Origin: DASWFI01 sp036394315
Lineage (GTDB): Bacteria; Patescibacteriota; Doudnabacteria; UBA920; O2-02-FULL-48-8
Direction: 5' to 3'
DNA length: 24,011 nucleotides
Assembly: GCA_036394315.1 (NCBI GenBank)
Contig: DASWFI010000079.1
Coordinates: forward strand, 1-24,011
The notes beneath the pieces are model-generated. The model made no database searches. It was not told the DNA's origin and saw nothing but the letters and a program-made list of their open reading frames with translations. Shown in pieces: positions 14,479 to 20,105 of this stretch (position 1 is the first letter of the stretch; each line of letters starts with the position of its first letter). Position numbers and translations under genes: made by a program.

Positions 14479-14655
14479 GAAAGGAAAGAAAACGGATGCT
14501 AACTGGAAGTAACCCATAGTGTGCCTTCCAAATGTTCGCAGATGAACTAGCAGGTCAGTTTAGGCCTTAATAATTATATAAATAGAAGCATCGCACAAAT
14601 GGAATACGCACACTTTTGCTAAAAGCCGACCAGAATAGGTCGGCTTTTAGGTTGC
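14479..14655 (+). ncRNA. Candidate free-standing structured RNA, about 175 nt
   Basis: The interval has its own promoter and a strong terminator but no protein frame. Its core is a long interrupted hairpin: GTGTGC (14519-14524) pairs with GCACAC (14608-14613), TTCCA with TGGAA (14600-14604), TGT with ACA (14595-14597), then GC and GATG (to 14544) with GC and CATC (from 14589), broken by small internal loops. The apical part, 14545-14588, is AT-rich. A rod-like hairpin of this size closed next to a terminator recalls 6S RNA, but there is no evident large central bubble, so I do not assign it. A purine-rich GAAAGGAAAG precedes a 7-codon frame at 14495-14518, which could instead be a leader peptide. 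Transcription past the helicase end is an alternative explanation. Confidence 0.45.
14619..14650. terminator. Bidirectional terminator between the RNA gene/helicase and glutamine synthetase
   Basis: A perfect 13 bp stem, CTAAAAGCCGACC (14619-14631) and its complement (14638-14650), with a 6 nt loop. Each strand carries TTTT at the end of the stem, so it can serve both the plus-strand RNA/helicase and the convergent minus-strand glutamine synthetase. Confidence 0.85.
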
Positions 14656-14668
14656 AAATGTTTTTATT

Positions 14669-15679
14669 CTACGCTACCACTGTTTCTATCATCCTGGCCG
14701 CGACCAGGTAAGGATCCATATTGGCTGCGGGTCTTCGATCTTCCAAATATCCTGACTTATTGTTTGCCGTGGACATCGGTATTCTTATAGAAGAGCCACG
14801 GTCAGAAACGCCGTATTTGAATTCATTGATACTTGCCGTTTCATGCTTTCCAGTCAGTCGCTTGTCATTATCAGCGCCATATACAGCGATGTGTTCAAAG
14901 TGCTTGAGCTTCATTTTTTCGCAAGCTTCAGTCACTGCTTCAATTCCATCTGGCAGACGCATGGCTTTGGTGGAGAAATTTACGTGCGCCCCGGCTCCGT
15001 TCCAATCTCCCAAAATTGGCTTTGGTGCGATTGAAACTGAAATACCATAATTCTCTCCCAGTCTGTGCAAAAGCCATCTGCCGAGCCACAACTGATCAGC
15101 CACAGCCAGCGGCCCCAGAGGCCCGATTTGAAATTCCCATTGGCCAGGCATCACCTCGGCATTGATACCAGAAACCTGAAATCCTGCCTTCAGGCAGGCC
15201 TCCAGATGATCTTCCACCAATTGCCGCCCCACGATATTCTCCGCTCCCACTCCGCAATAATAAGGCCCTTGGGGTCCCGGAAAACCAGCTGTGGGAAACC
15301 CCAACGGACGACCATCTTTAAATAAAGTATACTCCTGCTCAATCCCGAACCAGGCGTCCTGGTCTCTATATTTTTCCGCTATCCCGCGCAATCTGGCCCG
15401 GGTATTGCTTTCATGCACCATGCCGTTGGCCTGATACACTTCGCACAAAACCAAAATATGAGGGTTGCCGCGGATGGGATCGAGAGTAAAAAATACCGGC
15501 TTGAGTTGGCAATCGCTAAAATTTCCTTCTGCCTGCATGGTGCTGGAACCGTCAAATCCCCAATCTGGTATATCGATTAATGATCTTACTTCATGATCCA
15601 AAATTTTTGTTTTCGAACGCAAACTAGCTGTTGGTTTTCCTCCATCCAACCAGATATATTCGGCTTTGATTTTCGCCAT
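14669..15679 (-). CDS. Glutamine synthetase, eukaryotic-type (GSII)
   Basis: Makes glutamine from glutamate, ammonia and ATP. At 336 residues it is far shorter than bacterial GSI (about 450-470) and matches GSII length. The N-terminus AEYIWLDGG, then LRSKTKIL, IPDWGFDGSSTMQAEG and SDCQLKPV, is typical of GSII. Catalytic-domain motifs include WFGIEQEYTL, the ammonia/glutamate region GINAEVMPGQWEFQIGP, the ATP-site GDWNGAGAHVNFSTKAMR and the phosphate-binding RIPMSTANN. GSII is the eukaryotic form and is found in scattered bacteria such as rhizobia and Streptomyces, so horizontal transfer into this lineage is likely. It is monocistronic; a possible attenuator precedes it. Confidence 0.95.
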   Translation of the reverse strand: MAKIKAEYIWLDGGKPTASLRSKTKILDHEVRSLIDIPDWGFDGSSTMQAEGNFSDCQLKPVFFTLDPIRGNPHILVLCEVYQANGMVHESNTRARLRGIAEKYRDQDAWFGIEQEYTLFKDGRPLGFPTAGFPGPQGPYYCGVGAENIVGRQLVEDHLEACLKAGFQVSGINAEVMPGQWEFQIGPLGPLAVADQLWLGRWLLHRLGENYGISVSIAPKPILGDWNGAGAHVNFSTKAMRLPDGIEAVTEACEKMKLKHFEHIAVYGADNDKRLTGKHETASINEFKYGVSDRGSSIRIPMSTANNKSGYLEDRRPAANMDPYLVAARMIETVVA

Positions 15680-15711
15680 AAATTGTACGGTTAATTATTA
15701 TTCTAAAAAAG

Positions 15712-15747
15712 AAAAAACACCTGAAAGTAGTTAGAGGCGTTTTTTTT
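15712..15747 (-). terminator. Intrinsic terminator or attenuator upstream of glutamine synthetase
   Basis: Minus strand: AACGCCT, a 12 nt loop and AGGTGTT, a 7 bp stem with one G-U pair, extended by an A run facing TTTTTTCTTTTTT. The G-U pair is valid only on the minus strand. It ends about 32 bp before the glutamine synthetase ATG. It either ends the upstream 118-residue gene or, with the promoter at 15775-15803, acts as an attenuator in the leader. Confidence 0.7.
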
Positions 15748-15774
15748 AATCCTAAATCTTTGATTTATGTGAAT

Positions 15775-15803
15775 ATCTTAAGCGAAAGCAAAATCGGCGT
15801 CAA
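15775..15803 (-). promoter_or_regulatory. Possible glutamine synthetase promoter upstream of the terminator
   Basis: Minus strand: TTGACG (15798-15803), 17 bp, TAAGAT (15775-15780). A transcript from here, starting near 15768, would run through the terminator hairpin before reaching the gene. Confidence 0.4.
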
Positions 15804-15818
15804 ATTAGTTTATCCACA

Positions 15819-16175
15819 TCATTGCAATAGCTGCTGGTAATCAGTAGGGCTAAGTGAAGTGCCTCCGGAAGAAAGCATTGATTTACTTATCAGAATAAAC
15901 AATCCTACTGAAAGCACGGTAAGTGCAAGGCAGATTACGGCGGCTTGGGTCCCGTCATCTTTGTCAGAAAGGTAAAATTTCAGCGCGTAGAAAAGGCCGG
16001 CGGGCGGTAACGATAATGAGATAATATATGCCCATCGTTTTTGTTTGACGTCTAGCAGGTTCGCCTGGTGCTTTTGTAAGGCATTGATCATTAGCGAAGC
16101 CACGTCAATTTTTTTGTCTTGCTGCGCTAGTTTCCGATACTCTTCAAGTTCTTTTTCTAATTTTTCATCGCTCAT
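15819..16175 (-). CDS. Small membrane protein with coiled-coil N-terminus, 118 aa
   Basis: I do not know a named family. Residues 1-45 are charged and helical (MSDEKLEKELEEYRKLAQQD), probably a coiled coil in the cytoplasm. Two transmembrane helices follow, WAYIISLSLPPAGLFYALKF and AAVICLALTVLSVGLFILI, with a short SDKDDGTQ loop between them and a polar tail. The WAYxISLxxPPxGLxYALKFYxSDKDD phrase is, from memory, common in small Patescibacteria membrane proteins. I start it at the ATG at 16175 because CACAGGAATTAT gives a Shine-Dalgarno there; an upstream in-frame ATG at 16226 would add 17 residues with no such site. Confidence 0.75.
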   Translation of the reverse strand: MSDEKLEKELEEYRKLAQQDKKIDVASLMINALQKHQANLLDVKQKRWAYIISLSLPPAGLFYALKFYLSDKDDGTQAAVICLALTVLSVGLFILISKSMLSSGGTSLSPTDYQQLLQ

Positions 16176-16255
16176 ATAATTCCTGTGATAGTTTGACGCA
16201 CATCGGTCGCCCACGATACTAAACATTCTTGGGTTCTTTACAAGTGTTAGACCAA

Positions 16256-16576
16256 TTATGATTTAATTTCAATCATCAGAACCTCTGTATTAGTTTCACC
16301 AACATTTTCACCAATATGGGTTTGAGCTTCTGACCAAATACAATCCCCTGTGTTAAATTCTCGTGAAATAACCTTACCACTTGGTAAATAAATTTTGCGT
16401 TTGAAAGGCGCTAAAGCATAAAGCATAAAATTGGGATGAAAATGTTCCAAAGTTTTATCGCCTGGTTTATCCGTATAACGTAATACTCGTACCTTTTCAT
16501 TTTCAAAGACTGAATGATATTTATCTGGGTCGGTTGCGCAAGGGTCTTTATAATTTTCTGATTGTTTCGTTTGCAT
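16256..16576 (-). CDS. Small single-domain cupin protein
   Basis: A 106-residue cupin-fold protein. The first cupin motif is represented by KPGDKTLEHFHPNFMLYAL, with His residues that could bind a metal, and the second by FNTGDCIWSEAQTHIGENVG followed by EVLMIEI. These beta-barrel proteins range from dioxygenases and isomerases to simple ligand-binding proteins, and the sequence does not say which. It is monocistronic, preceded by an extended -10 promoter (16715-16723) and a GC-rich leader of about 130 nt that can fold into several hairpins. Confidence 0.85.
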   Translation of the reverse strand: MQTKQSENYKDPCATDPDKYHSVFENEKVRVLRYTDKPGDKTLEHFHPNFMLYALAPFKRKIYLPSGKVISREFNTGDCIWSEAQTHIGENVGETNTEVLMIEIKS

Positions 16577-16708
16577 ATGTTGATCAATTCACAAATAATT
16601 ATTTAGCTGGGTCATTGTTGATGCGTATTATGTAGGAACCAGAGCGCTTGGCTGGCCATCTCGAGTTGGAATCGTGGTTCGGTCAAGCCCTGCTTGGCTT
16701 TTCTAAGT
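16577..16708 (-). promoter_or_regulatory. Structured 5' leader of the cupin gene
   Basis: Read on the minus strand from the predicted start near 16708, the leader contains CAAGC, a 3 nt loop and GCTTG, then a longer arm closed by GAACCA and TGGTTC with inner GAG/CTC and TGGC/GCCA pairings. No terminator or known riboswitch consensus is recognised. It is much more structured than the other leaders in the window. Confidence 0.35.
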
Positions 16709-16714
16709 GATTTC

Positions 16715-16723
16715 ATTATAGCA
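16715..16723 (-). promoter_or_regulatory. Extended -10 promoter of the cupin gene
   Basis: Minus strand TGCTATAAT with a perfect TATAAT at 16715-16720 and no clear -35 box. The context TCTGCTATAAT is identical to that before the secreted-protein gene at 22243. Confidence 0.6.
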
Positions 16724-16757
16724 GAATCGACGCGTCTCGAGCACCCTGGAAGTGACA

Positions 16758-16781
16758 ATAGTGACACGCTGGTGTCACTAT
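16758..16781. promoter_or_regulatory. Perfect 10-bp inverted repeat upstream of the cupin promoter
   Basis: ATAGTGACAC, GCTG, GTGTCACTAT. It lies some 35 bp upstream of the cupin -10 and 38 bp after the stop of the reductase gene. It has no T tract on either strand, so it is more like an operator than a terminator, though a weak terminator for the reductase gene is possible. Confidence 0.45.
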
Positions 16782-16819
16782 ATTAATTAAGCCTAACAAA
16801 AACTGCCTTTCAGCTGTGC

Positions 16820-17422
16820 TCAACCAACTGAACCTGTTTTAATTTCGCCGGATCTTTTATAGTTGGCTATAATGACACCGCTTGGTAAAGCTTTAGATTC
16901 TATTAACTCAAAAGCAGCAGGGATTGTTCCCTCTGCAAATAAACGCTTTCCGGTACCAAGCGTAATAGGAAATATTCTGAGCCGTAGTTCATCAACCAGA
17001 TCGTTCTTTAGGAGCGTTTGTAGAAGCACACTGCTGCCCCACACCTGAAGCATTGGACCGTCCTCTTCTTTCAAAGCTTTGATCTTCGCCACAACATCAT
17101 CATTTATAAGAATTGATTCCTTCCATGCAAGGTCTACAGTTTTATCTGATACTACGTACTTTTTAGCTTTATTAAATGGGTCGGCTATCGCACCTGTATG
17201 CTTAGGCCAGTACGCAACCCATATCTCATACGTCTTCCTGCCGAGCAGCAAGTCAAACGGCACACTCAATTCTTCGTTGATTATTTTGCCGAAGGATTCA
17301 TCAGAATATGGCATGGTCCAGCCCCCATAGCTAAAACCTCCTGAAGTGTCCTCTTCTGGACCACCAGGCGCCTGCATGACCCCGTCAAGACTAACCATCG
17401 TCAAAACAACTATTTTTCTCAT
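16820..17422 (-). CDS. Dihydrofolate-reductase-like protein (RibD C-terminal domain family)
   Basis: A 200-residue single-domain member of the RibD_C/DHFR-like superfamily, which binds NADPH. Members related to YwjB and YyaP are of unknown substrate. The N-terminus RKIVVLTMVSLDGVMQAPGG is the hallmark, followed by SFGKIINEEL, LLLGRKTYEIW, KKYVVSDKTVD, LQVWGSSVLLQTLLKNDLVD and the C-terminal DELRLRIFPITLGTGKRLF. True folate reduction is not expected from these features. The start ATG at 17422 lacks a Shine-Dalgarno. Upstream lies 155 bp with no gene. Confidence 0.92.
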   Translation of the reverse strand: MRKIVVLTMVSLDGVMQAPGGPEEDTSGGFSYGGWTMPYSDESFGKIINEELSVPFDLLLGRKTYEIWVAYWPKHTGAIADPFNKAKKYVVSDKTVDLAWKESILINDDVVAKIKALKEEDGPMLQVWGSSVLLQTLLKNDLVDELRLRIFPITLGTGKRLFAEGTIPAAFELIESKALPSGVIIANYKRSGEIKTGSVG

Positions 17423-17577
17423 AGAGCTATTTTATTATTTTGTTAATAGACTTATTTTACCAAATCTTCCCGATACGCAATAATTCATGCAGTCGGGCCA
17501 ACTTTTTCAGGAGACTTTTCCTGTTTGCTGAGCAACGCTTCTCGGGCGCTCAAGACCCATAGGCGTCTCGTGCGAGC

Positions 17578-17817
17578 TCAACTTGGCTGCCCTTCCAGAG
17601 CTGAACTCGAAACGTTAGTAAGCTCTTTGCCTCGTGAACTCTTGGAGTCGAGCCATATTTCGAGGCTATCAGTTAATTCCTCAACGAGGCTAAGGGCGGA
17701 GTCAGATATATCGATGACCTGGCCGCCATGTGTAAAAATCTTTTTCCCATTTTTATCTTCTCCCAGATTTCCCAAATCACTAACCCCCTCCGCCATGCGT
17801 ACGATTAATTTGTTCAT
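17578..17817 (-). CDS. Hypothetical protein, 79 aa, downstream of hepT
   Basis: I do not recognise it. It is small and acidic, with two beta-rich stretches (KKIFTHGGQVIDISDSALSL) and a helix (VEELTDSLEIWLD), then a polar tail ending SALEGQPS. The tail and the flanking 17510-17610 stretch are richer in G and C than the rest, so the end of the frame may be a junction. It starts 23 bp after the hepT stop, so it could belong to the same transcript as a third gene of the toxin-antitoxin unit. The gap from 17423 to 17577 after it shows no gene or terminator. Confidence 0.45.
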   Translation of the reverse strand: MNKLIVRMAEGVSDLGNLGEDKNGKKIFTHGGQVIDISDSALSLVEELTDSLEIWLDSKSSRGKELTNVSSSALEGQPS

Positions 17818-17840
17818 ATACTAACTAAAAGGCCTTAGTT

Positions 17841-18164
17841 TTACTCTAAAGCTTTTTTTAAATCTTCTATATCTTCAGTAGCCGCTTTCCAGACTTCTTT
17901 CAGATCAACTTCCGTATAATCGTGAATCAGAAAATCGCGCATACCGGCAACACGACGCCAGGGTATCTCTCCGTGTTTGTCCTTAAATTCTTCTGATAAT
18001 CTTTTGGCGGCTTCGCCAATAATCTCCAAATCACGGGTCACGGCTCGCTGTGTTTTGATATCAGTTTCAAACTGTTCAAAAGTCATCCCTTCAATAAAGG
18101 ATTGGATTTCTGTCATAGATTCTAAAATATGGCTAGAGTAAGTCTTGTCGCTGGCCTTGTCCAT
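17841..18164 (-). CDS. hepT: HepT-type HEPN ribonuclease toxin
   Basis: The toxin half of a HepT/MntA (HEPN/MNT) module: a HEPN RNase that blocks growth unless modified by its partner. The 107-residue length is typical. The catalytic motif Rx4HxY is intact at R76 and H81-D82-Y83 in MRDFLIHDYTEVDL. The upstream helix TRDLEIIGEAAKRLSEEFKD is the usual DUF86 pattern. In the studied Shewanella pair, the MNT partner adds AMP to the tyrosine of this motif, which is Y83 here. The start lies 32 bp inside the end of mntA, so the two are translationally linked, antitoxin first. Confidence 0.93.
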   Translation of the reverse strand: MDKASDKTYSSHILESMTEIQSFIEGMTFEQFETDIKTQRAVTRDLEIIGEAAKRLSEEFKDKHGEIPWRRVAGMRDFLIHDYTEVDLKEVWKAATEDIEDLKKALE

Positions 18165-18441
18165 ATAATACCTTAAGATCTTTTTTTACATTAGGAATTA
18201 CAAATTTGCTTAAACTGCGCTCAGTAATTAAATCAACTTTTTGGCCAATAGCATCTTCCAGTTCGTAAGCAATGCCGATATGATCGAGTAGTGATATGTC
18301 TTGGTTAAATCGTACTAATACATCAACGTCACTATCTGGTCGCGCTTCATTTCGCGCCACACTGCCAAAAACAGCCACATATTCTGCGCCACGAGATTTT
18401 AATATCGAAGTTATTTTATTACGAATTTCTTCTAAACTCAT
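18133..18441 (-). CDS. mntA: MntA-type nucleotidyltransferase antitoxin
   Basis: A minimal nucleotidyltransferase of 102 residues that neutralises HepT, in known cases by AMPylation. The active site is GSVARNEARPDSDVDVLV, fitting GSx10DxD with G26-S27, D38 and D40. The C-terminal half, VDLITERSLSKF followed by VIPNVKKDLKVLY, matches the family. I start at the ATG at 18441; a TTG five codons upstream would lie inside the -10 box. The TATAAT at 18448-18453 ends 6 bp before the ATG, so the mRNA is predicted to be leaderless. The C-terminus extends past the hepT start with the polar tail GQGQRQDLL. Confidence 0.93.
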   Translation of the reverse strand: MSLEEIRNKITSILKSRGAEYVAVFGSVARNEARPDSDVDVLVRFNQDISLLDHIGIAYELEDAIGQKVDLITERSLSKFVIPNVKKDLKVLYGQGQRQDLL

Positions 18442-18447
18442 GTTTAT

Positions 18448-18453
18448 ATTATA
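18448..18453 (-). promoter_or_regulatory. -10 box of the mntA-hepT operon (predicted leaderless mRNA)
   Basis: Minus strand TATAAT with a weak TTCTCA 17 bp upstream. The spacing to the ATG (6 bp) puts the transcription start at or next to the A of the start codon. Confidence 0.55.
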
Positions 18454-18511
18454 CAATTTTACTTAAGATTTGAGAAGTCCTGGTTACCGAGCCTGGTGAA
18501 ATAAAGGGTAA

Positions 18512-18647
18512 ACAAAAAACAGGGATCGTAAAATCAGTGTTTTTTGCTCATGAAAACTATGGTCATTTTACCAAGGTTTGACCCACCTAGATCGCCCACG
18601 ATAAAAAGTTTCTTTGGCTGAACAGTCCGGTTGCGGACTTGCCTTCT
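18512..18647 (-). ncRNA. Candidate structured small RNA, copy 1
   Basis: Predicted transcript on the minus strand from a TATAAT at 18654-18659 to a terminator at 18514-18545. Stem 1 (18624-18639) is AGTCCG-CAAC-CGGACT. The middle has weaker alternatives, such as ATCG/CGAT and GGTCA/TGACC. Stem 3 (18546-18557) is GTTT-TCAT-GAGC, with U-G pairs that work only in minus-strand RNA. The terminator has AAAAAACA facing TGTTTTTT around an inner GAT, TTTACG, ATC. Each of these three elements is kept in copy 2 by compensatory or wobble changes. It lies between the GGDEF gene and mntA and has no conserved protein frame. Confidence 0.6.
18514..18545 (-). terminator. Terminator of small RNA copy 1
   Basis: Minus strand: AAAAAACA, mismatch, GAT, loop TTTACG, ATC, mismatch, TGTTTTTT. 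It also separates the mntA-hepT operon from everything upstream. Confidence 0.65.
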
Positions 18648-18653
18648 GGGGGT

Positions 18654-18659
18654 ATTATA
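18654..18659 (-). promoter_or_regulatory. -10 box of small RNA copy 1
   Basis: TATAAT on the minus strand. The preceding 40 bp are highly similar to the same region of copy 2 (TTCTGTGAAAGTCTCTCA against TTCTATGAAACTCTCTCA), although no consensus -35 box is present. Confidence 0.5.
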
Positions 18660-18697
18660 AGGGATTTTGAGAGACTTTCACAGAAGCGGTTTAACGC

Positions 18698-18876
18698 ACC
18701 CCGGTCGGGGTACTTAAAGAGTAAACAGAACAATCGGAACACGAAAAGCCGGTGTTTCAGATGTTGGTTCAACATCGTGGATAACGTTAGAATCATTATT
18801 CAAAGGCAAAATGAGTATATTCACATTCCAGATTTGCGGCAAGCAAATTTAATTGTTTCTGTCTGAATTTATTCCT
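18698..18876. other. Non-coding stretch between small RNA copy 1 and the GGDEF gene
   Basis: Contains two perfect small hairpins, ACCCC-GGTC-GGGGT at 18698-18711 and GATGTTG-GTT-CAACATC at 18760-18776, and no credible gene. Neither hairpin has a T tract. They may stabilise or end the GGDEF transcript. The remaining intergenic part, 18457-18507, holds the mntA promoter region. Confidence 0.4.
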
Positions 18877-19827
18877 TCAGGTAATGGCCATTGCTGCATT
18901 TTTTACTAGAGTATGAGTTTTGGCATAAAACTGATATTGATCGCCGCCTAACTTTTTTGCTTTATATAATGCCCTATCGGAATACAAAAGAAGATGGGCT
19001 GCTTTTTTGGTGTCATTTGGATAGAGCGCAATACCGATACTTACCGTTGTGCGTACAATTCTTTTTCCAATTTTTATTGGAGATTTAAAGGTTGCCAGAA
19101 TTTTATCCGCCAACCTTGAAACATCCTCGATTCTCTGCAATCCTCTAGCCAAAATCACAAATTCATCGCCACCTAATCTGGCAACAACATCGGAAGTGCG
19201 GATATTTTTGGACAACCGGCGCGCTATTTTGATAAGCACTGAATCTCCAAATTTATGACCCCACTGTTCGTTAAACCGTTTGAAATTGTTAAAATCCAAA
19301 AAAAGTATGGCTAAAATATCACCCACCTCATTACTGTCGATGAATTCCATCAAATTTTGCTGGAAAAAATTTCGGTTTGGTAGATCAGTTAAGTAATCGT
19401 GAGTCGACTGATGAATCATGACTTTCTGCAAATTTTTCTCCTCGGTAACGTCACGCATAATTTTGGAGTATCCTTGGTGCTTGCCGTTTCCATCGAAGGT
19501 AGAAGTCAATACTCCGTTGCCCCAAAAAAGCTTATTGTCTTTCCTGGCATATTGCCTTTCACTCAATCGGTGACCGTTGTTCTTTGCGATTCTCATGTCA
19601 GTTTGGCCCGTCTTGTTTTTTGCGTCTCGCGGCATAAAGAGAAATGAATAATGCTTGCCCATAACTTCCCTAGCTTTGTATCCAAATTGCTTGTATGCTC
19701 CTTGATTCCAACTCAAAATCCCTCCTTTCTTATCCATTATAAAAATAGCGTAATCTTTAATATTTTCAATTAAAATATCATAGTTCTTTTCTGGTTTGTA
19801 AGTTCGTTTGCGGCGATCTATATTCAT
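18877..19827 (-). CDS. PAS-GGDEF diguanylate cyclase
   Basis: A 316-residue soluble signalling protein that should make cyclic di-GMP. Residues 18-127 are a PAS sensor (ENIKDYAIFIMDKKGGILSW, then GYKAREVMGK), ending in the DVTEEKNLQK linker. The GGDEF domain begins at THDYLTDLPNRNFF (about 142-155). The catalytic GGDEF is intact at 219-223 in RLGGDEFVIL, and an RxxD inhibitory site sits at R210-D213, the correct distance upstream. The metal-site segment reads LFLDFNNFKRFNEQWGHKFGD, with Asn180 in place of the second Asp of the usual DLD. GGAG lies 6 bp before the ATG. A structured, terminator-containing leader precedes it. Confidence 0.95.
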   Translation of the reverse strand: MNIDRRKRTYKPEKNYDILIENIKDYAIFIMDKKGGILSWNQGAYKQFGYKAREVMGKHYSFLFMPRDAKNKTGQTDMRIAKNNGHRLSERQYARKDNKLFWGNGVLTSTFDGNGKHQGYSKIMRDVTEEKNLQKVMIHQSTHDYLTDLPNRNFFQQNLMEFIDSNEVGDILAILFLDFNNFKRFNEQWGHKFGDSVLIKIARRLSKNIRTSDVVARLGGDEFVILARGLQRIEDVSRLADKILATFKSPIKIGKRIVRTTVSIGIALYPNDTKKAAHLLLYSDRALYKAKKLGGDQYQFYAKTHTLVKNAAMAIT

Positions 19828-19993
19828 AAATACTCCAAAAAATTAACAAAAAAACGACTCTAAAACATAGACTCGTTGTAGCATCCTATGGAATTATTCT
19901 TCCCTCGTTCTAGTACTCATAGAACGCTAGGGAATCATTGTTTTCGGCAGTTCTGCCTATAACCACTATGGACCATAATTTTGCTCTCGTCAA
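19828..19993 (-). promoter_or_regulatory. Promoter and structured leader of the GGDEF gene with a terminator before the start codon
   Basis: Minus strand: TTGACG (19988-19993), 17 bp, CATAGT (19965-19970), predicting a start near 19958. The leader of about 130 nt then has hairpin 1 (GGCAG/CTGCC, 19946-19957), hairpin 2 (TTCCCT plus TAGAACG arms with a 2 nt bulge, 19900-19934), a terminator-like hairpin (19848-19877) and finally the GGAG before the ATG. This order (folded domain, intrinsic terminator, ribosome site) is that of an attenuator or riboswitch. It does not match the cyclic di-GMP riboswitch consensus that I know. Confidence 0.4.
19846..19877 (-). terminator. Terminator-like hairpin in the GGDEF leader
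   Basis: Minus strand: AACGAGTCTA, a 5 nt loop and TAGAGTCGTT, 10 bp with one central mismatch, continuing into TTTTTTTG. It lies 20 bp before the GGDEF ATG, so it either ends the upstream DUF4239 transcript or controls read-through into the cyclase. Confidence 0.65.
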
Positions 19994-20105
19994 GTATAAG
20001 TGTAGGCGTTCAGCAATATAAGGGTAATAAGTGTTCAGAACATCGTAAAAGGGTTTATGACCGTTGATTGGGTTAGCCTGAAACAAGAATTAAGCTTACT
20101 GCAAA

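Larger units (their letters stand above)
18508..18700 (-). repeat. Copy 1 of a diverged two-copy intergenic repeat
   Basis: Aligns over nearly its whole length, in the same orientation, with 20938-21125. Blocks of strong identity (for example CTGATTTTACGATC, ACTTTTTATCG, GTTCAGCC, CGCAACCGG and TCTCTCA on the minus strand) alternate with a variable middle at about 18558-18600. It includes the -10 box, RNA body and terminator of the candidate RNA below. Confidence 0.8.

Noticed and set aside
14495..14518. Seven-codon leader peptide MLTGSNP
   Set aside because: A purine-rich site precedes it, but no downstream plus-strand gene exists for it to control and the length is too short to support.
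15680..15768. glnA-type glutamine riboswitch before glutamine synthetase
   Set aside because: The conserved blocks of that motif as I know them are absent; only a terminator hairpin is visible.
17460..17610. GC-rich stretch that might hold a tRNA or other stable RNA
   Set aside because: I could not form a cloverleaf with a T-loop consensus and acceptor stem on either strand, so only the compositional change is mentioned with the 79-residue gene.
18587..18866. Open frames of about 70 residues through small RNA copy 1 on both strands
   Set aside because: They are not preserved in copy 2, where the differences follow stem pairing and not codons, and the peptides look like no protein family.
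19828..19958. Cyclic di-GMP riboswitch (GEMM) before the GGDEF gene
   Set aside because: The conserved GEMM core and tetraloop-receptor sequences are not present; the hairpins are otherwise unassigned.
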